The notes under the pieces were generated by a model, which had not been told where the DNA came from, made no database searches, and was given only the letters and a program-made list of their open reading frames with translations. A DNA stretch of 35,278 nucleotides from Burkholderiaceae bacterium (lineage in GTDB: Bacteria > Pseudomonadota > Gammaproteobacteria > Burkholderiales > Burkholderiaceae_F): contig JAFAIM010000015.1 in the NCBI GenBank assembly GCA_019236735.1, forward strand, positions 1-35,278, given 5' to 3'. Made by a program: the position numbers and the translations under genes. This document shows, in pieces, positions 15,310-23,643 of the stretch. Every line of letters starts with the position of its first letter. Position 1 is the first letter of the stretch.

Positions 15310-17307
15310 ATGGGTCGCGCGATCAGTTACGATGAAGCCATGACCATCCCATTTGCATCCAGCCGCGAACACCTGGTGCACGCGCTCTACGAAGCCGCAG
15401 AGCTCGAGCACAACCTGATGTGCACCTATTTGTACGCGGCATTCAGTCTCAAGCGCGGGCAGGCCGAAGGACTCGGACCCGAGGAGGCGGACGCGGTCGA
15501 ACGGTGGCGCCGATCGATCATCCAGGTCGCGATCGAGGAAATGGCGCATCTGACCGCGGTGTGGAACATCACCGCAGCGTTGGGCGGAGCTCCGCGCTTC
15601 GGCAGGATGAATTTCCCGCTGGACCCTGGCTATCTGCCCGCGGGAATCGTCGTCAAGCTCGCGCCCTTCAACGCGCAAACGCTGCAGCATTTCATCTTCC
15701 TGGAGCGCCCGCAGGGGTCGGACGAACCCGAGGGACAGGGCTTCGCGCCCGAACGCAAGTTCGTGCGAGGCCATCCCAGCGCGCGGCTGACGCCGATGGG
15801 GATCGACTACGAGACGGTAGGCGAGTTCTATGAGGCGCTGAAGCAGGGTTTGGCGGAATTTTCCGCGCGCGTCGGAGAAGAACGCGCCTTTGCCGGAGAC
15901 CCGGAGCGCCAGGTGGCGGGCGCCTCGCTCGGTCTGACCCAGGTAAAACCGGTTCGGTGCCTGCGCACCGCTCTGACCGCGTTCGACTCGATCATCCGGC
16001 AAGGGGAGGGCGCCCCCGCCGACGTAGAGCAATCGCACTTCCAGTCGTTCCTGCGCGTTCGCGGTGAACTGGCCGCGTCAACGCAGGCCAATCCCGATTT
16101 CTCGCCCGCGTACCCGGCCGCTACCAATCCGGTCTTGCGCCGTCCGCCACGTCCCGAGGGGCGGGTGTGGATCGAGAATCCCGAGGCAGTGGCGACGGTC
16201 GATCTTGCCAACGCCAGCTACGCCCTGATGCTCAGATTGCTGGCGTACGCGTACGCAGCGCCTCTTTCGGATTCAGCCCGTAGTGCCGCACCTGATCTGG
16301 GCGTTGCGCTGATGAGGGCAATCACGTTGTTGGGCGAGCACGCCGCGCGGTTGCCGGCAGGACCTTCGAACCCTGGTTGCCATGCTGGCGTGTCATTTAT
16401 CACGTTGCGCGACGCTGCCGCCCTTCCGGCCGGACCGGCCGCGCATGGATTCCTGCTAGAACGCATGCAGGAAATCGCTGCGGGCGCGCGCGAGCTGGCG
16501 CAACGCGGTGCGCCGCGGCTGGTCGAAGCGTCCGTGCAATATGAGTCAATTCTGAAACGAGCGGGCCGGCATCTGCAGCTGCCGACCCCTCACGCTGCCC
16601 CGCCGAGTGCGTCCGCTGCGGCCTCTGTCGCCGCAGGCAAGCCCGCTACCGATGCAACCGAGCGCGCAGCGGCAGGCCAGGTCGAAGCCGTCGCGGGGCG
16701 CGATGTCGAGATCCGATTCGAGGCCAAGCGTTGCATCCATGCGCGCTTTTGCGTCACCGGCGCGCCACGGGTGTTCCTCGCCAACGCTCAAGGACCGTGG
16801 ATCCACCCCGATGCGATGCCGGTGGAGCGGGTCGTCGAGATCGCGCATGCGTGCCCATCCGGTGCGATCCAATACGTGCGGCGCGACGGCGGCCACAACG
16901 AAACGCCGCCGCCGGTGAATCTGGCCGCGGTGCGGGAGGCCGGTCCGTACGCATTTCGTGGCGACTTGCGAATCGACGGCAGCGCGGTCGGATTCCGGGC
17001 CACGCTGTGCCGTTGCGGCGCCTCAGCGAACAAGCCATTTTGCGACGGGTCGCATCACGCGATTGGCTTTACCGCGACCGGCGAGCCGCCCACGCTGGAT
17101 GCGCCGGCGCTGGCGCAGCGCGATGGCCCGTTGACCGTCGAGCCGCAGACCGATGGGCCACTGCAGGTGCAAGGCAATTTGGAGATCATCACCGGCACCG
17201 GGCGAGTCGTGGCGCGCGTCGACTCTGCCCGCTTGTGCCGCTGCGGCGGCAGCCAGAACAAGCCATTTTGCGACGGAACTCACGCGCGGATCGGTTTCCG
17301 TAGCTAG
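15310..17307 (+). CDS. Ferritin-like / 4Fe-4S / double CDGSH iron-sulfur fusion protein
   Basis: About 665 residues with three iron-related modules. The N-terminal ferritin-like domain (about 15-240) shows two E-x2-H motifs, E31-L-E-H34 and E77-M-A-H80, the expected diiron ligands; this type of domain also occurs in VioB-like proteins. A second helical region spans about 290-425. An Ala/Pro-rich linker leads to a divergent single-cluster 4Fe-4S domain (about 465-530) with C475, C481 and C515-Pro. Two CDGSH zinc-finger-type 2Fe-2S motifs end the protein: C567/C569/C578/H582 and C643/C645/C654/H658, both with the complete C-x-C-...-C-D-G-x-H set. It probably stores or transfers iron or electrons, or oxidises a substrate in the cytoplasm. 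ATG 15310 is chosen; 15286 and 15340 are alternatives. Its stop lies inside a long hairpin. Confidence 0.88.
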   Translation: MGRAISYDEAMTIPFASSREHLVHALYEAAELEHNLMCTYLYAAFSLKRGQAEGLGPEEADAVERWRRSIIQVAIEEMAHLTAVWNITAALGGAPRFGRMNFPLDPGYLPAGIVVKLAPFNAQTLQHFIFLERPQGSDEPEGQGFAPERKFVRGHPSARLTPMGIDYETVGEFYEALKQGLAEFSARVGEERAFAGDPERQVAGASLGLTQVKPVRCLRTALTAFDSIIRQGEGAPADVEQSHFQSFLRVRGELAASTQANPDFSPAYPAATNPVLRRPPRPEGRVWIENPEAVATVDLANASYALMLRLLAYAYAAPLSDSARSAAPDLGVALMRAITLLGEHAARLPAGPSNPGCHAGVSFITLRDAAALPAGPAAHGFLLERMQEIAAGARELAQRGAPRLVEASVQYESILKRAGRHLQLPTPHAAPPSASAAASVAAGKPATDATERAAAGQVEAVAGRDVEIRFEAKRCIHARFCVTGAPRVFLANAQGPWIHPDAMPVERVVEIAHACPSGAIQYVRRDGGHNETPPPVNLAAVREAGPYAFRGDLRIDGSAVGFRATLCRCGASANKPFCDGSHHAIGFTATGEPPTLDAPALAQRDGPLTVEPQTDGPLQVQGNLEIITGTGRVVARVDSARLCRCGGSQNKPFCDGTHARIGFRS

Positions 17308-17348
17308 TGGCATGTAACACCCGATTCGGGAGTGTTACATGCCACTAG
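17304..17348. terminator. Perfect 17-bp inverted repeat containing both convergent stop codons
   Basis: Arms 17304-17320 and 17332-17348 are perfectly complementary over 17 bp, with an 11-base spacer that can itself form three pairs. The TAG stop of the CDGSH fusion (17305-17307) is in the left arm. The TAG stop of the patatin gene (17347-17345, minus) is in the mirror position of the right arm. There is no U-tract, but the position and length suit a bidirectional transcription stop or RNA 3'-end protector. Confidence 0.75.
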
Positions 17349-18823
17349 GGAGTGCACCCCGTCTCGGCAAATGTCCGATCGACGAACTGGGCGCCGGAGA
17401 CACCCAGGTCGAGCAGCAGGCGTTGGAAACACGGATGATTGTTGAGCAGCATCCGCCCGGCCTTCTCGACGGTCACAAGATCGTCTGCCGAGATCGTCCA
17501 AGCTGTCGGAACCACCTTGACCTTGTCGCGCAGCTCTTTTTGCTCGGCGACATTTCCTCTGAGCTGGTCGAAGTCGATCTGGATCGAGTAAACCTTCAGC
17601 TGTCCGAACAGCGCGTCGGGCGGCGCGCCCCTGGCGGCTTGCCGCAACTGTTCGACCAATACCCCCATCTGCGCATTGACCGAGGCGGTCGTCGCGTCGA
17701 TCGGCACCGAGGTCACGCTGCCGACCATGTCGATGATTCCCGGCAGCGAGGGCGACGTTGAAACGCTCGAGGCGGCGTCCGATCGCGCATTGATCAGCAG
17801 CACCACCACGCGCCGCACGGTTCCCGTGTTGAGTTTGAACAGCAGCCCCGAGATCCCTTCGGGAGAGGAGATCTCGCTCAACAGGCTGTGCACGCCGACG
17901 TTGTCGGCCAGACCGCCATCCATGAAATATAGATAGTCGATCTGACGGAAATTGTCCGGCCCGTGCCGCAGATCGTTCGCATACCTGGCGCGCTTGTACT
18001 CTTCGACGTCCAGATAAGGCCCGTACTTGCCGGTGACGTGCTCGGTGATCCACTCGGGTATCGGCCGTGCCTTGCACGCGCTGGGCGATGTGCTGTGCGA
18101 TGCGTCGGCCGCTGCGCCGATGGAGTAGTTGCGGAACGGCACCGGGGTGAGGGCGATCGGAAATGCGGCGGACGCAGCCACTCCGACGGCGATCGGCTCC
18201 TGGTCGAAATCGGAGCAGATCTCGTCGAAGCGTGCCGGCGTAAACGCGAACACTTCGCCGGAAGCCATGTCGGAAGCGTTCAGGATGATGAACGGCTTGC
18301 CGGGCTGATTCAAATCCGCGAACGTGCGCTTGTGGAAGACCTGCCGGTCGAACAGCTCCTCCTCGACCTGGATTCGCGAAGCGCCGCTAATGGCGAGCTT
18401 GAACCACGTGATCGGATTGACCGCGCTGCCCTCCAGCGTCGCCATGTTGTCGGGAGTAAGGAACTGCGGCTTGAACTCGTCCAGCTTGTCGGGGCCGTAC
18501 AGGCCGAAATACGCGGCGATGACGCTACCTCCCGATACGGACGAAACAACAGTCACATCGTCGACCAGACGCCGGGTGCCGCCGCCAGACTGGTATTGGT
18601 ACAGGGAAAGCTCGCGCAGCACTGCCCAGCCAAGAGCTGCGGCGCGCGAGCCTCCTCCCGAGATGCCGACCAGGATCTGCGGCCGGTCTTTTTGAGAATC
18701 GTCGATTCGTCGCCGCTCCTCGTTGTTCGGCTTGCCCTGGAGCGGGAAGTTCTCGAAGTGGGTGGCGGCGCACCCGCTGACAAAGGCGACGCAGACCGCG
18801 CCCAACGCGATTGAGCAGCGCAT
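17345..18823 (-). CDS. Patatin-like phospholipase lipoprotein
   Basis: The 492-residue protein begins with a lipoprotein signal peptide (MRCSIALGAVCVAFVSGC, lipid cysteine 18), so it should be anchored in a membrane facing the periplasm. The patatin fold follows: oxyanion-loop motif GISGGGSR (about 53-60), nucleophile elbow SSVSGGS with the serine at 97, and catalytic aspartate D301 in FMDGGLADN. The first glycine of the usual G-x-S-x-G is Ser95 here. A Ser-Asp dyad lipid acyl hydrolase (phospholipase A-type) is predicted; substrate and whether it is secreted are unknown. The gene follows the PEGA-like gene by 15 bases, implying one transcript and possibly a complex. The start codon is near a region with no obvious ribosome site, consistent with coupling. 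Confidence 0.9.
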   Translation of the reverse strand: MRCSIALGAVCVAFVSGCAATHFENFPLQGKPNNEERRRIDDSQKDRPQILVGISGGGSRAAALGWAVLRELSLYQYQSGGGTRRLVDDVTVVSSVSGGSVIAAYFGLYGPDKLDEFKPQFLTPDNMATLEGSAVNPITWFKLAISGASRIQVEEELFDRQVFHKRTFADLNQPGKPFIILNASDMASGEVFAFTPARFDEICSDFDQEPIAVGVAASAAFPIALTPVPFRNYSIGAAADASHSTSPSACKARPIPEWITEHVTGKYGPYLDVEEYKRARYANDLRHGPDNFRQIDYLYFMDGGLADNVGVHSLLSEISSPEGISGLLFKLNTGTVRRVVVLLINARSDAASSVSTSPSLPGIIDMVGSVTSVPIDATTASVNAQMGVLVEQLRQAARGAPPDALFGQLKVYSIQIDFDQLRGNVAEQKELRDKVKVVPTAWTISADDLVTVEKAGRMLLNNHPCFQRLLLDLGVSGAQFVDRTFAETGCTP

Positions 18824-18838
18824 CGGATCGGCGCGCCG

Positions 18839-19054
18839 CTACGGCTTGGAGAAGATCACGACCCGGGGCTGCATCACGGTAGTCCCGGTCAAAACGACAT
18901 CCTGGTTCGCGGGCGCATAGCCGGCGCCGGACAGCGTCACGTTGTATTCGTCGGCGGGCAGCATCAGCGTATGGTTGGTAAAGCCGACGTTCGCACCGTT
19001 GGCCTGCACACTGCGCTCCTCCGGGAATGTCACCAGCAAGAATTCGAGCGACAC
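18839..19054 (-). CDS. Small PEGA-like beta-sheet protein
   Basis: The product (71 residues from GTG 19054) is a single small beta domain: SLEFLLVTFPEERSVQ, then ANVGFTNHTLMLPADEYNVTLS, then GYAPANQDVVLTG, ending in VVIF. The N-H-T-L-x-L-P-A-x-x-Y-x-V-x-L-S run resembles PEGA-type surface or carbohydrate-associated repeats, but the match is by eye. The GTG at 19054 is preferred because GGAGG lies 5 bases before it; an ATG at 19084 would add MPKRKKPEAN but has no ribosome site and lies in a repeat. It has no signal peptide from either start. It precedes the patatin lipoprotein by 15 bases and may be its partner. Confidence 0.6.
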   Translation of the reverse strand: MSLEFLLVTFPEERSVQANGANVGFTNHTLMLPADEYNVTLSGAGYAPANQDVVLTGTTVMQPRVVIFSKP

Positions 19055-19078
19055 GTTCGCCTCCGGTTTTTTGCGTTT

Positions 19079-19125
19079 AGGCATAGGCGGGTTTGGGCAT
19101 AGGTGGGTCTAGGCATAGGCGGCTT
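19079..19125. repeat. Three tandem copies of a 16-bp unit
   Basis: The units begin near 19079, 19095 and 19111 and share GGCATAGG(C/T)GG. On the minus strand each carries a CTATGCC, so three ATG codons occur at 16-base steps in three different frames just upstream of the PEGA-like gene; only the last is in frame with it. The remaining gap 19126-19265 shows no gene or promoter I can defend. Confidence 0.7.
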
Positions 19126-19265
19126 GATACGGCTCAAGACTGTACAACCGCACAGACGTAGCCGGTGGCCGGAACCCGACGCGTGTTGCTACATCAGGCC
19201 GGCCGCCGCGATTGCCCAGACTTTACCCTCAGGCTGCGCCGCCAGCGTGGCCAGCGGCCGGTCGC

Positions 19266-20168
19266 TTAGGCAGCGGTAGCGAGCCGCCCGTCGCGGTAGT
19301 CAGCAAGCGCCCGCTCAATTTCTTCGCGCGTATTCATCACGAACGGACCGTATTGCACCACCGGCTCGCGCAGCGGCCTGGCCGCCAACAGCAGAAGGCG
19401 CGCTCCCGTGGCGCCGGCCTTCGCGCGCACCTCGCCGCCATCCGACAGCACGCCTGCCGCTCGGTGTGGCAAAAGCCTGGCCTGGCTGGGCGGACCGATC
19501 TCGGCACCGCCCTCATACGCGTATACAAATGCGTTGTAGCCCTGCGCGATCGGCGCGTGGAACTCGGCACCAGCCGGGAGGTGCACGTCGAGGTACAAAG
19601 GATCGGTCGACAAGTTTGCACCGTTGCCGTTGATTGGGCCGGCAACGTCGCCGAATCTCCCGGCGATGACTTTGACCTCGCCGCCTTGCGGTAGTCGCAC
19701 GACCGGGATCTGCGCAGCCGCGACGTCGCGGTAGCTGGCCGGCTTCATCTTTTCCTTCGACGGCAGATTGATCCACAGTTGGAAGCCTCGCATACGGCCT
19801 TCCGTCTGCTGCGGCATTTCGGAGTGGATGATTCCGTGCGCCGCAGTCATCCACTGAACATCGCCCGGCCCCAAGTCGCCACGGTTGCCGAGGTGGTCTT
19901 CATGGCGCATGTGGCCATCGAGCATGTAGGTGACGGTCTCGAATCCGCGGTGCGGATGCGACGGAAATCCGGCCAGATAGTCGTTTGGCTCGTCGGAAAA
20001 GAACTCGTCGAGCATCAGGAACGGATCGACATACAGGCCGCGCTGGCTGCCGAGGCTGCGGCGCAGCTTTACTCCCGCGCCGTCCGAGGTCGGTACGGAT
20101 TGAATGACGCGCTCCAACGTTCGCGTGGTCGTTGAGTTCAGGTCTTGTTTCGTTGCGTCCTGCTTCAT
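19266..20168 (-). CDS. Pirin family protein
   Basis: The 300-residue protein has a bicupin pirin fold. The N-terminal cupin has metal ligands H71 and H73 in PSHPHRGFETVTYML, and H115 and E117 in HGIIHSEMP, the standard pirin iron site. The second cupin is divergent (about 190-285) as usual. Pirins show quercetin dioxygenase activity or act as redox-sensing cofactors; which applies here is unknown. The ATG at 20168 has AGGAG 7 bases upstream; the open frame to 20222 has no ribosome site. It is divergent from a LysR regulator across a 121-base region with an inverted repeat, a usual layout for LysR control of a stress or aromatic-related pirin. Confidence 0.95.
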   Translation of the reverse strand: MKQDATKQDLNSTTTRTLERVIQSVPTSDGAGVKLRRSLGSQRGLYVDPFLMLDEFFSDEPNDYLAGFPSHPHRGFETVTYMLDGHMRHEDHLGNRGDLGPGDVQWMTAAHGIIHSEMPQQTEGRMRGFQLWINLPSKEKMKPASYRDVAAAQIPVVRLPQGGEVKVIAGRFGDVAGPINGNGANLSTDPLYLDVHLPAGAEFHAPIAQGYNAFVYAYEGGAEIGPPSQARLLPHRAAGVLSDGGEVRAKAGATGARLLLLAARPLREPVVQYGPFVMNTREEIERALADYRDGRLATAA

Positions 20169-20232
20169 CTTGGATCTCCTTGCATTTTTTGATGGAGCCT
20201 GCCGCTCCACACCTGAAAGCATTTAACTATGA

Positions 20233-20282
20233 ATCCATTGGATAAAAAAGTAGAATCTTTCAGCCATATCTATCCAATGGTT
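20233..20282. promoter_or_regulatory. Putative LysR operator between pirin and lysR
   Basis: Two arms (20233-20244, ATCCATTGGATA, and 20271-20282, TATCCAATGGTT) are inverted copies matching at 11 of 12 positions with centres 38 bases apart, and each arm is itself nearly palindromic. The surrounding 60 bases are strikingly AT-rich compared with the window. On the minus strand TTGGAT within the right arm, followed after 17 bases by TCTACT, could be a promoter for pirin. A double dyad is what a LysR tetramer would occupy. Confidence 0.5.
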
Positions 20283-20289
20283 CGATAAA

Positions 20290-21204
20290 TTGACTGCTGC
20301 ACCGAAAATCACGCTCGATCAGTGGCGCGCTTTGCTCGCCATCGTCGAAGCCGGCGGATACGCCCAGGCGGCCGATAGCCTGCACAAGAGCCAGTCGGCA
20401 GTGACCTATGCCGTACAGAAGCTCGAATCGCTGTTGGGCGTGAAAGCTTTCGAGGTCGTTGGCCGCAAAGCGCGTCTGACCGACACCGGCGAGGTGCTGT
20501 ACCGGCGCGCCAGAGCGCTGTTGGACGAGGCCGGCTCTCTCGAAGGCGCAGCCGCAACGCTGGCGGCCGGCTGGGAACCCGAGTTGCGCCTGGCGGTGGA
20601 GATCGTCTTCCCGACGTGGCTGCTGCTGCAGTGTTTCAAACGCTTCGCAGGCGAGCGGCCGCAGACTCGCATCGAGTTGTACGAATCCGTTCTCAGCGGC
20701 ACCGAAGAGGCACTGATACAGCGCAGCGTCGACCTCGCGATCTGTACGCGCGTGCCGCAGGGCTTTGCCGGCGACGCACTGGTTCGGCTGCGAATCGTCG
20801 CGGCCGCGCACCCGGACCATCCACTGCACCGGCTCGGGCGCGAGCTGACGCTACAGGACTTGCGCAAGCATCGTCACCTCGTGATCCGCGATACCGGCAG
20901 CCAGCGCCGAAGCGGCAGCTCGGTGGGGGCGGAACAGGTCTGGACGGTGAGCCACAAGGCAACGTCGATTCGTGCCGCGTGCATGGGACTGGGCTTTGCG
21001 TGGTTCGCCGAGGACACGATCCGCGCAGAACTGCAGCAGGGGCTGCTGAAGCTGCTGCCGCTGCGCGACGGCGCACAGCGGTTCGCCGAGCTCTACCTCG
21101 TGTTCGCCGATCGCGACTATGCAGGTCCGGGAGCTTTGCGCCTTGCGCAGATCATTCGCGAAGAGGTGCGATCTGCGTGCGATGAAGCGAACGCGGAGCA
21201 ATGA
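20290..21204 (+). CDS. LysR-family transcriptional regulator
   Basis: The 304-residue protein has the N-terminal helix-turn-helix with ITLDQWRALLAIVEAGGYAQ and HKSQSAVTYAVQKLE, then a wing ending GRKARLTDTGE, followed by a LysR effector domain from about residue 92. No ATG is available; the TTG at 20290 is the likely start, which usually means low expression. Its place next to the divergent pirin gene and the intervening double dyad suggests it controls both that gene and itself. The effector is unknown. A neighbouring LysR gene at 13.7-14.7 kb has a different, GcvA-like sequence, so the two are not recent duplicates. Confidence 0.92.
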   Translation: MTAAPKITLDQWRALLAIVEAGGYAQAADSLHKSQSAVTYAVQKLESLLGVKAFEVVGRKARLTDTGEVLYRRARALLDEAGSLEGAAATLAAGWEPELRLAVEIVFPTWLLLQCFKRFAGERPQTRIELYESVLSGTEEALIQRSVDLAICTRVPQGFAGDALVRLRIVAAAHPDHPLHRLGRELTLQDLRKHRHLVIRDTGSQRRSGSSVGAEQVWTVSHKATSIRAACMGLGFAWFAEDTIRAELQQGLLKLLPLRDGAQRFAELYLVFADRDYAGPGALRLAQIIREEVRSACDEANAEQ

Positions 21205-21502
21205 CCGCTCCCTTCCCACTCTCACACACGACACTCTCGCAAAAAACCCCTACACGCCCGCCGCGCGGCAGCAATCGCGCAGAGGGCGTGCGAACGCGTC
21301 CCCCGTAGGAAAACCTCTTACGACTAGTGAACAATTGACGGGCCAAATTCCCGGTTACGTTGCCGTGTCAGGGCGCGGCGATCCGGTAGCTTGCCTCCCC
21401 TAGCAGGTGTGCAGTCCGGCGCCTGTGCAACCGCTTCCGCGGTTGCAGGGCCTGAAGCCGCGGGGGCAGAGCAGCTGCGGCACCTCAAGGGGGATTCGGA
21501 TC
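21205..21502 (+). promoter_or_regulatory. Leader region of the alpha/beta hydrolase gene with a 9-bp hairpin
   Basis: This 298-base gap has no convincing gene. A hairpin with a perfect 9-bp stem (21426-21434 and 21439-21447) and a TTCC loop lies 56 bases before the hydrolase start. A lone TTGACG stands near 21335 without a convincing -10. The hairpin lacks a U-tract, so it more likely belongs to the messenger leader than to a terminator of the preceding lysR. Confidence 0.35.
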
Positions 21503-23590
21503 ATGATGGTGCAACTTTCCGCCGGCGTGCGGGCACGCGCGATTGCAATCGTGTGCATTGCCGGCTTTGTGCTCGGACTATCTGGGAGCGCGCAAGCGCG
21601 CGTGACTAGGATCGTGTTCGGCGCGCCGACGTCTCCGCTCGGCAGCACGAGCTTCGGGCAGGTAGGCCCGTATGAAGAGCTCGACGGCATCGCGTACGGC
21701 GAGATCGACCCACGCGATCCGCTCAACGCGGTGATCCAGGACATCGACATGGCGGCGCGCAACGCGCGCGGAATGGTCGAGTACACGACTACCGTGTCGA
21801 TCCTGAAGCCCGTGAACATCAGCGCCGGCAACCACGCGATGTTGTTCGAGATCGTCAACCGCGGTCACAAGCTCGATCCTGGCTTCTACAACGTCGGCAG
21901 CGACGGCTTCCTCGAAAACCAAGGCTTCACGCTCGTTTGGGCCGGCTGGCAAGCCGACCTGGTGCCCACGGCGGCGTCCGGCGCGCTGGTGAACATGTCG
22001 GCCCCTGTGGCGGTTCGGCGCGACGGCAGTTCCATCACCGGCCCGGTGCGGTCCGAGTTCATCCTTTCGAAGTCGGCACCCACGCAGCCGATCCTCGCCG
22101 ACTCGAGCTCCAACACACCGGGCTACGCGACGGCAAACCCGGACAACTCGCACGACACCTTGACGATGCGCGTGCATCAGAACGATCCGCGCACGATCAT
22201 TCCCAACAGCGAATGGGCTTACGCGGACTGCGGTACGACGGTGTCGCCGATAGCGTTCCCGGGTACACCCGACCCGCGCAAGGTTTGCCTGAAGGCGGGC
22301 TTCGACACCAATCACATCTACGAACTGCTGTATACCGCGAAGGATCCGATTGTCATGGGGTTGGGGCTTGCCGCGATCCGCGACGTGGCCGCATTCCTGC
22401 GCGGCGAGTCGGATGATGACGAACGCACCGCCAACCCGCTGGCGGGCAAGATCGATTGGGCGCTGCTCAACGGAATCTCGCAAAGCGGACGCTTGCTGCG
22501 GACCTTCCTGGAGCTCGGTTTCAACCAGGACGAACAGCGCCGCCAGGTTTTTGACGGCATGCAGCCGCACATCGGATCGGTGCGCAACTACATCAACATT
22601 CGCTTCTCGCAGCCGGGTCGCTTGGCCGGAACCCAGCACACCGAGAAGCAGTACCCGGGTCCCGAGGGCCCGCTCACGTACGGCGACTCGTTCGATCCTT
22701 TCACCGGTGAGATGAGCGGCCTGCTTGACCGCTGCACGAGCACCCGCACCTGCCCGAAGATCGTTCACACGATGACCGACTCCGAGTACTGGGAGGCTTC
22801 CGGCGCGTTCGACACCGTCGACCCGGCCGGCAAGCACGACGTCCAGATCCCGGCCAATGTTCGCATCTACCAGTTTGCGAGCACGCAGCACGGCGGCTTC
22901 ACGCCCTTTAGTACGTTTCCGCCGCCGGCCAGCGCAACTTGCGAACAACTGCCGAACACCAATTCGTACACCTATAACATCCGCGCGTTGCTGGTTGCGC
23001 TGCTCAATTGGGTGTCCAAGGGCACGCAACCTCCCGCCAGCAAGTACTCGAGCCTGGCGCGCGGAACCCTCGTCGCGCCGGAGCGCGTCGCTTTCCCCGT
23101 CATTCCGAACATCACAGGCCCAGCCGGCACATGGAATACCCGCGAGGTGTTCCAGCGCGGTCCGCAGTACGACGCAGGCGACGTCTCGGGCGTCATCTCG
23201 ATGGAACCGCCGCATGTGCGCGCCGAATACCCGACATTGCTGCCGCAGGTGAACTCGGACGGCAACGACGTCGACGGGCTGCATTCGGTCACTCTTTCGG
23301 CGCCGCTGGGCACGTACACCGGATGGAACGTTCGCGCCGCCGGCTTCAGCCAGGGTGACGCGTGCGACCTGACCGGCAGCTACATTCCATTCGCAGTGAC
23401 GAAAACGCAGCGCGAAGCAACGGGCGATCCCCGCCTGTCGCTGCAGGAGCGGTATATCAACCTGCCCGGATACACGGCGGCGGCTCAGGCTGCTGCGGCA
23501 AATCTGGTTGCGCAAGGCTATCTGCTGCCGTCTGATGAAGGTGCCGCGGTTGCCGCGGCGGTTGCTCAGGCCCAGCAGACAGGGCTGTAA
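21503..23590 (+). CDS. Secreted alpha/beta-hydrolase-domain protein (Abhydrolase_10-like)
   Basis: The 695-residue protein starts with a Sec signal peptide (hydrophobic IAIVCIAGFVLGLSGSAQA, cleavage near residue 30). The rest resembles the large alpha/beta hydrolases annotated only as alpha/beta hydrolase domain-containing. The nucleophile elbow is probably NGISQSGR (S326 or S328), followed by a hydrophobic helix LLRTFLELGF. Later stretches such as FASTQHGGFTPF and NIRALLVALLNWVSKGTQPP are typical of this family and may supply the catalytic histidine. It should hydrolyse an ester in the periplasm or outside the cell; substrate is unknown. The start is ATG 21503 (with 21506 adjacent), preceded by AAGGGGG. 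A strong terminator follows, so it is transcribed alone. Confidence 0.82.
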   Translation: MMVQLSAGVRARAIAIVCIAGFVLGLSGSAQARVTRIVFGAPTSPLGSTSFGQVGPYEELDGIAYGEIDPRDPLNAVIQDIDMAARNARGMVEYTTTVSILKPVNISAGNHAMLFEIVNRGHKLDPGFYNVGSDGFLENQGFTLVWAGWQADLVPTAASGALVNMSAPVAVRRDGSSITGPVRSEFILSKSAPTQPILADSSSNTPGYATANPDNSHDTLTMRVHQNDPRTIIPNSEWAYADCGTTVSPIAFPGTPDPRKVCLKAGFDTNHIYELLYTAKDPIVMGLGLAAIRDVAAFLRGESDDDERTANPLAGKIDWALLNGISQSGRLLRTFLELGFNQDEQRRQVFDGMQPHIGSVRNYINIRFSQPGRLAGTQHTEKQYPGPEGPLTYGDSFDPFTGEMSGLLDRCTSTRTCPKIVHTMTDSEYWEASGAFDTVDPAGKHDVQIPANVRIYQFASTQHGGFTPFSTFPPPASATCEQLPNTNSYTYNIRALLVALLNWVSKGTQPPASKYSSLARGTLVAPERVAFPVIPNITGPAGTWNTREVFQRGPQYDAGDVSGVISMEPPHVRAEYPTLLPQVNSDGNDVDGLHSVTLSAPLGTYTGWNVRAAGFSQGDACDLTGSYIPFAVTKTQREATGDPRLSLQERYINLPGYTAAAQAAAANLVAQGYLLPSDEGAAVAAAVAQAQQTGL

Positions 23591-23602
23591 GAGGCTGAAA
23601 CA

Positions 23603-23631
23603 GGCGCAGAGCGCTAGTAGCGCTCTGCGCC
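23603..23631. terminator. 13-bp stem hairpin after the hydrolase gene
   Basis: A perfect 13-bp GC-rich stem (23603-23615 with 23619-23631) around a three-base loop begins 12 bases after the hydrolase stop. No U-tract follows it directly; it sits just before a second hairpin that does have one, so it may be a stabilising 3'-end structure or first part of a tandem terminator. Confidence 0.7.
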
Positions 23632-23643
23632 GACGGTCTACAG

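Noticed and set aside
17304-17348. Insertion-sequence end or attachment site
   Set aside because: No transposase or integrase and no flanking duplication; both genes use the palindrome for their stop codons, which points to a native structure.
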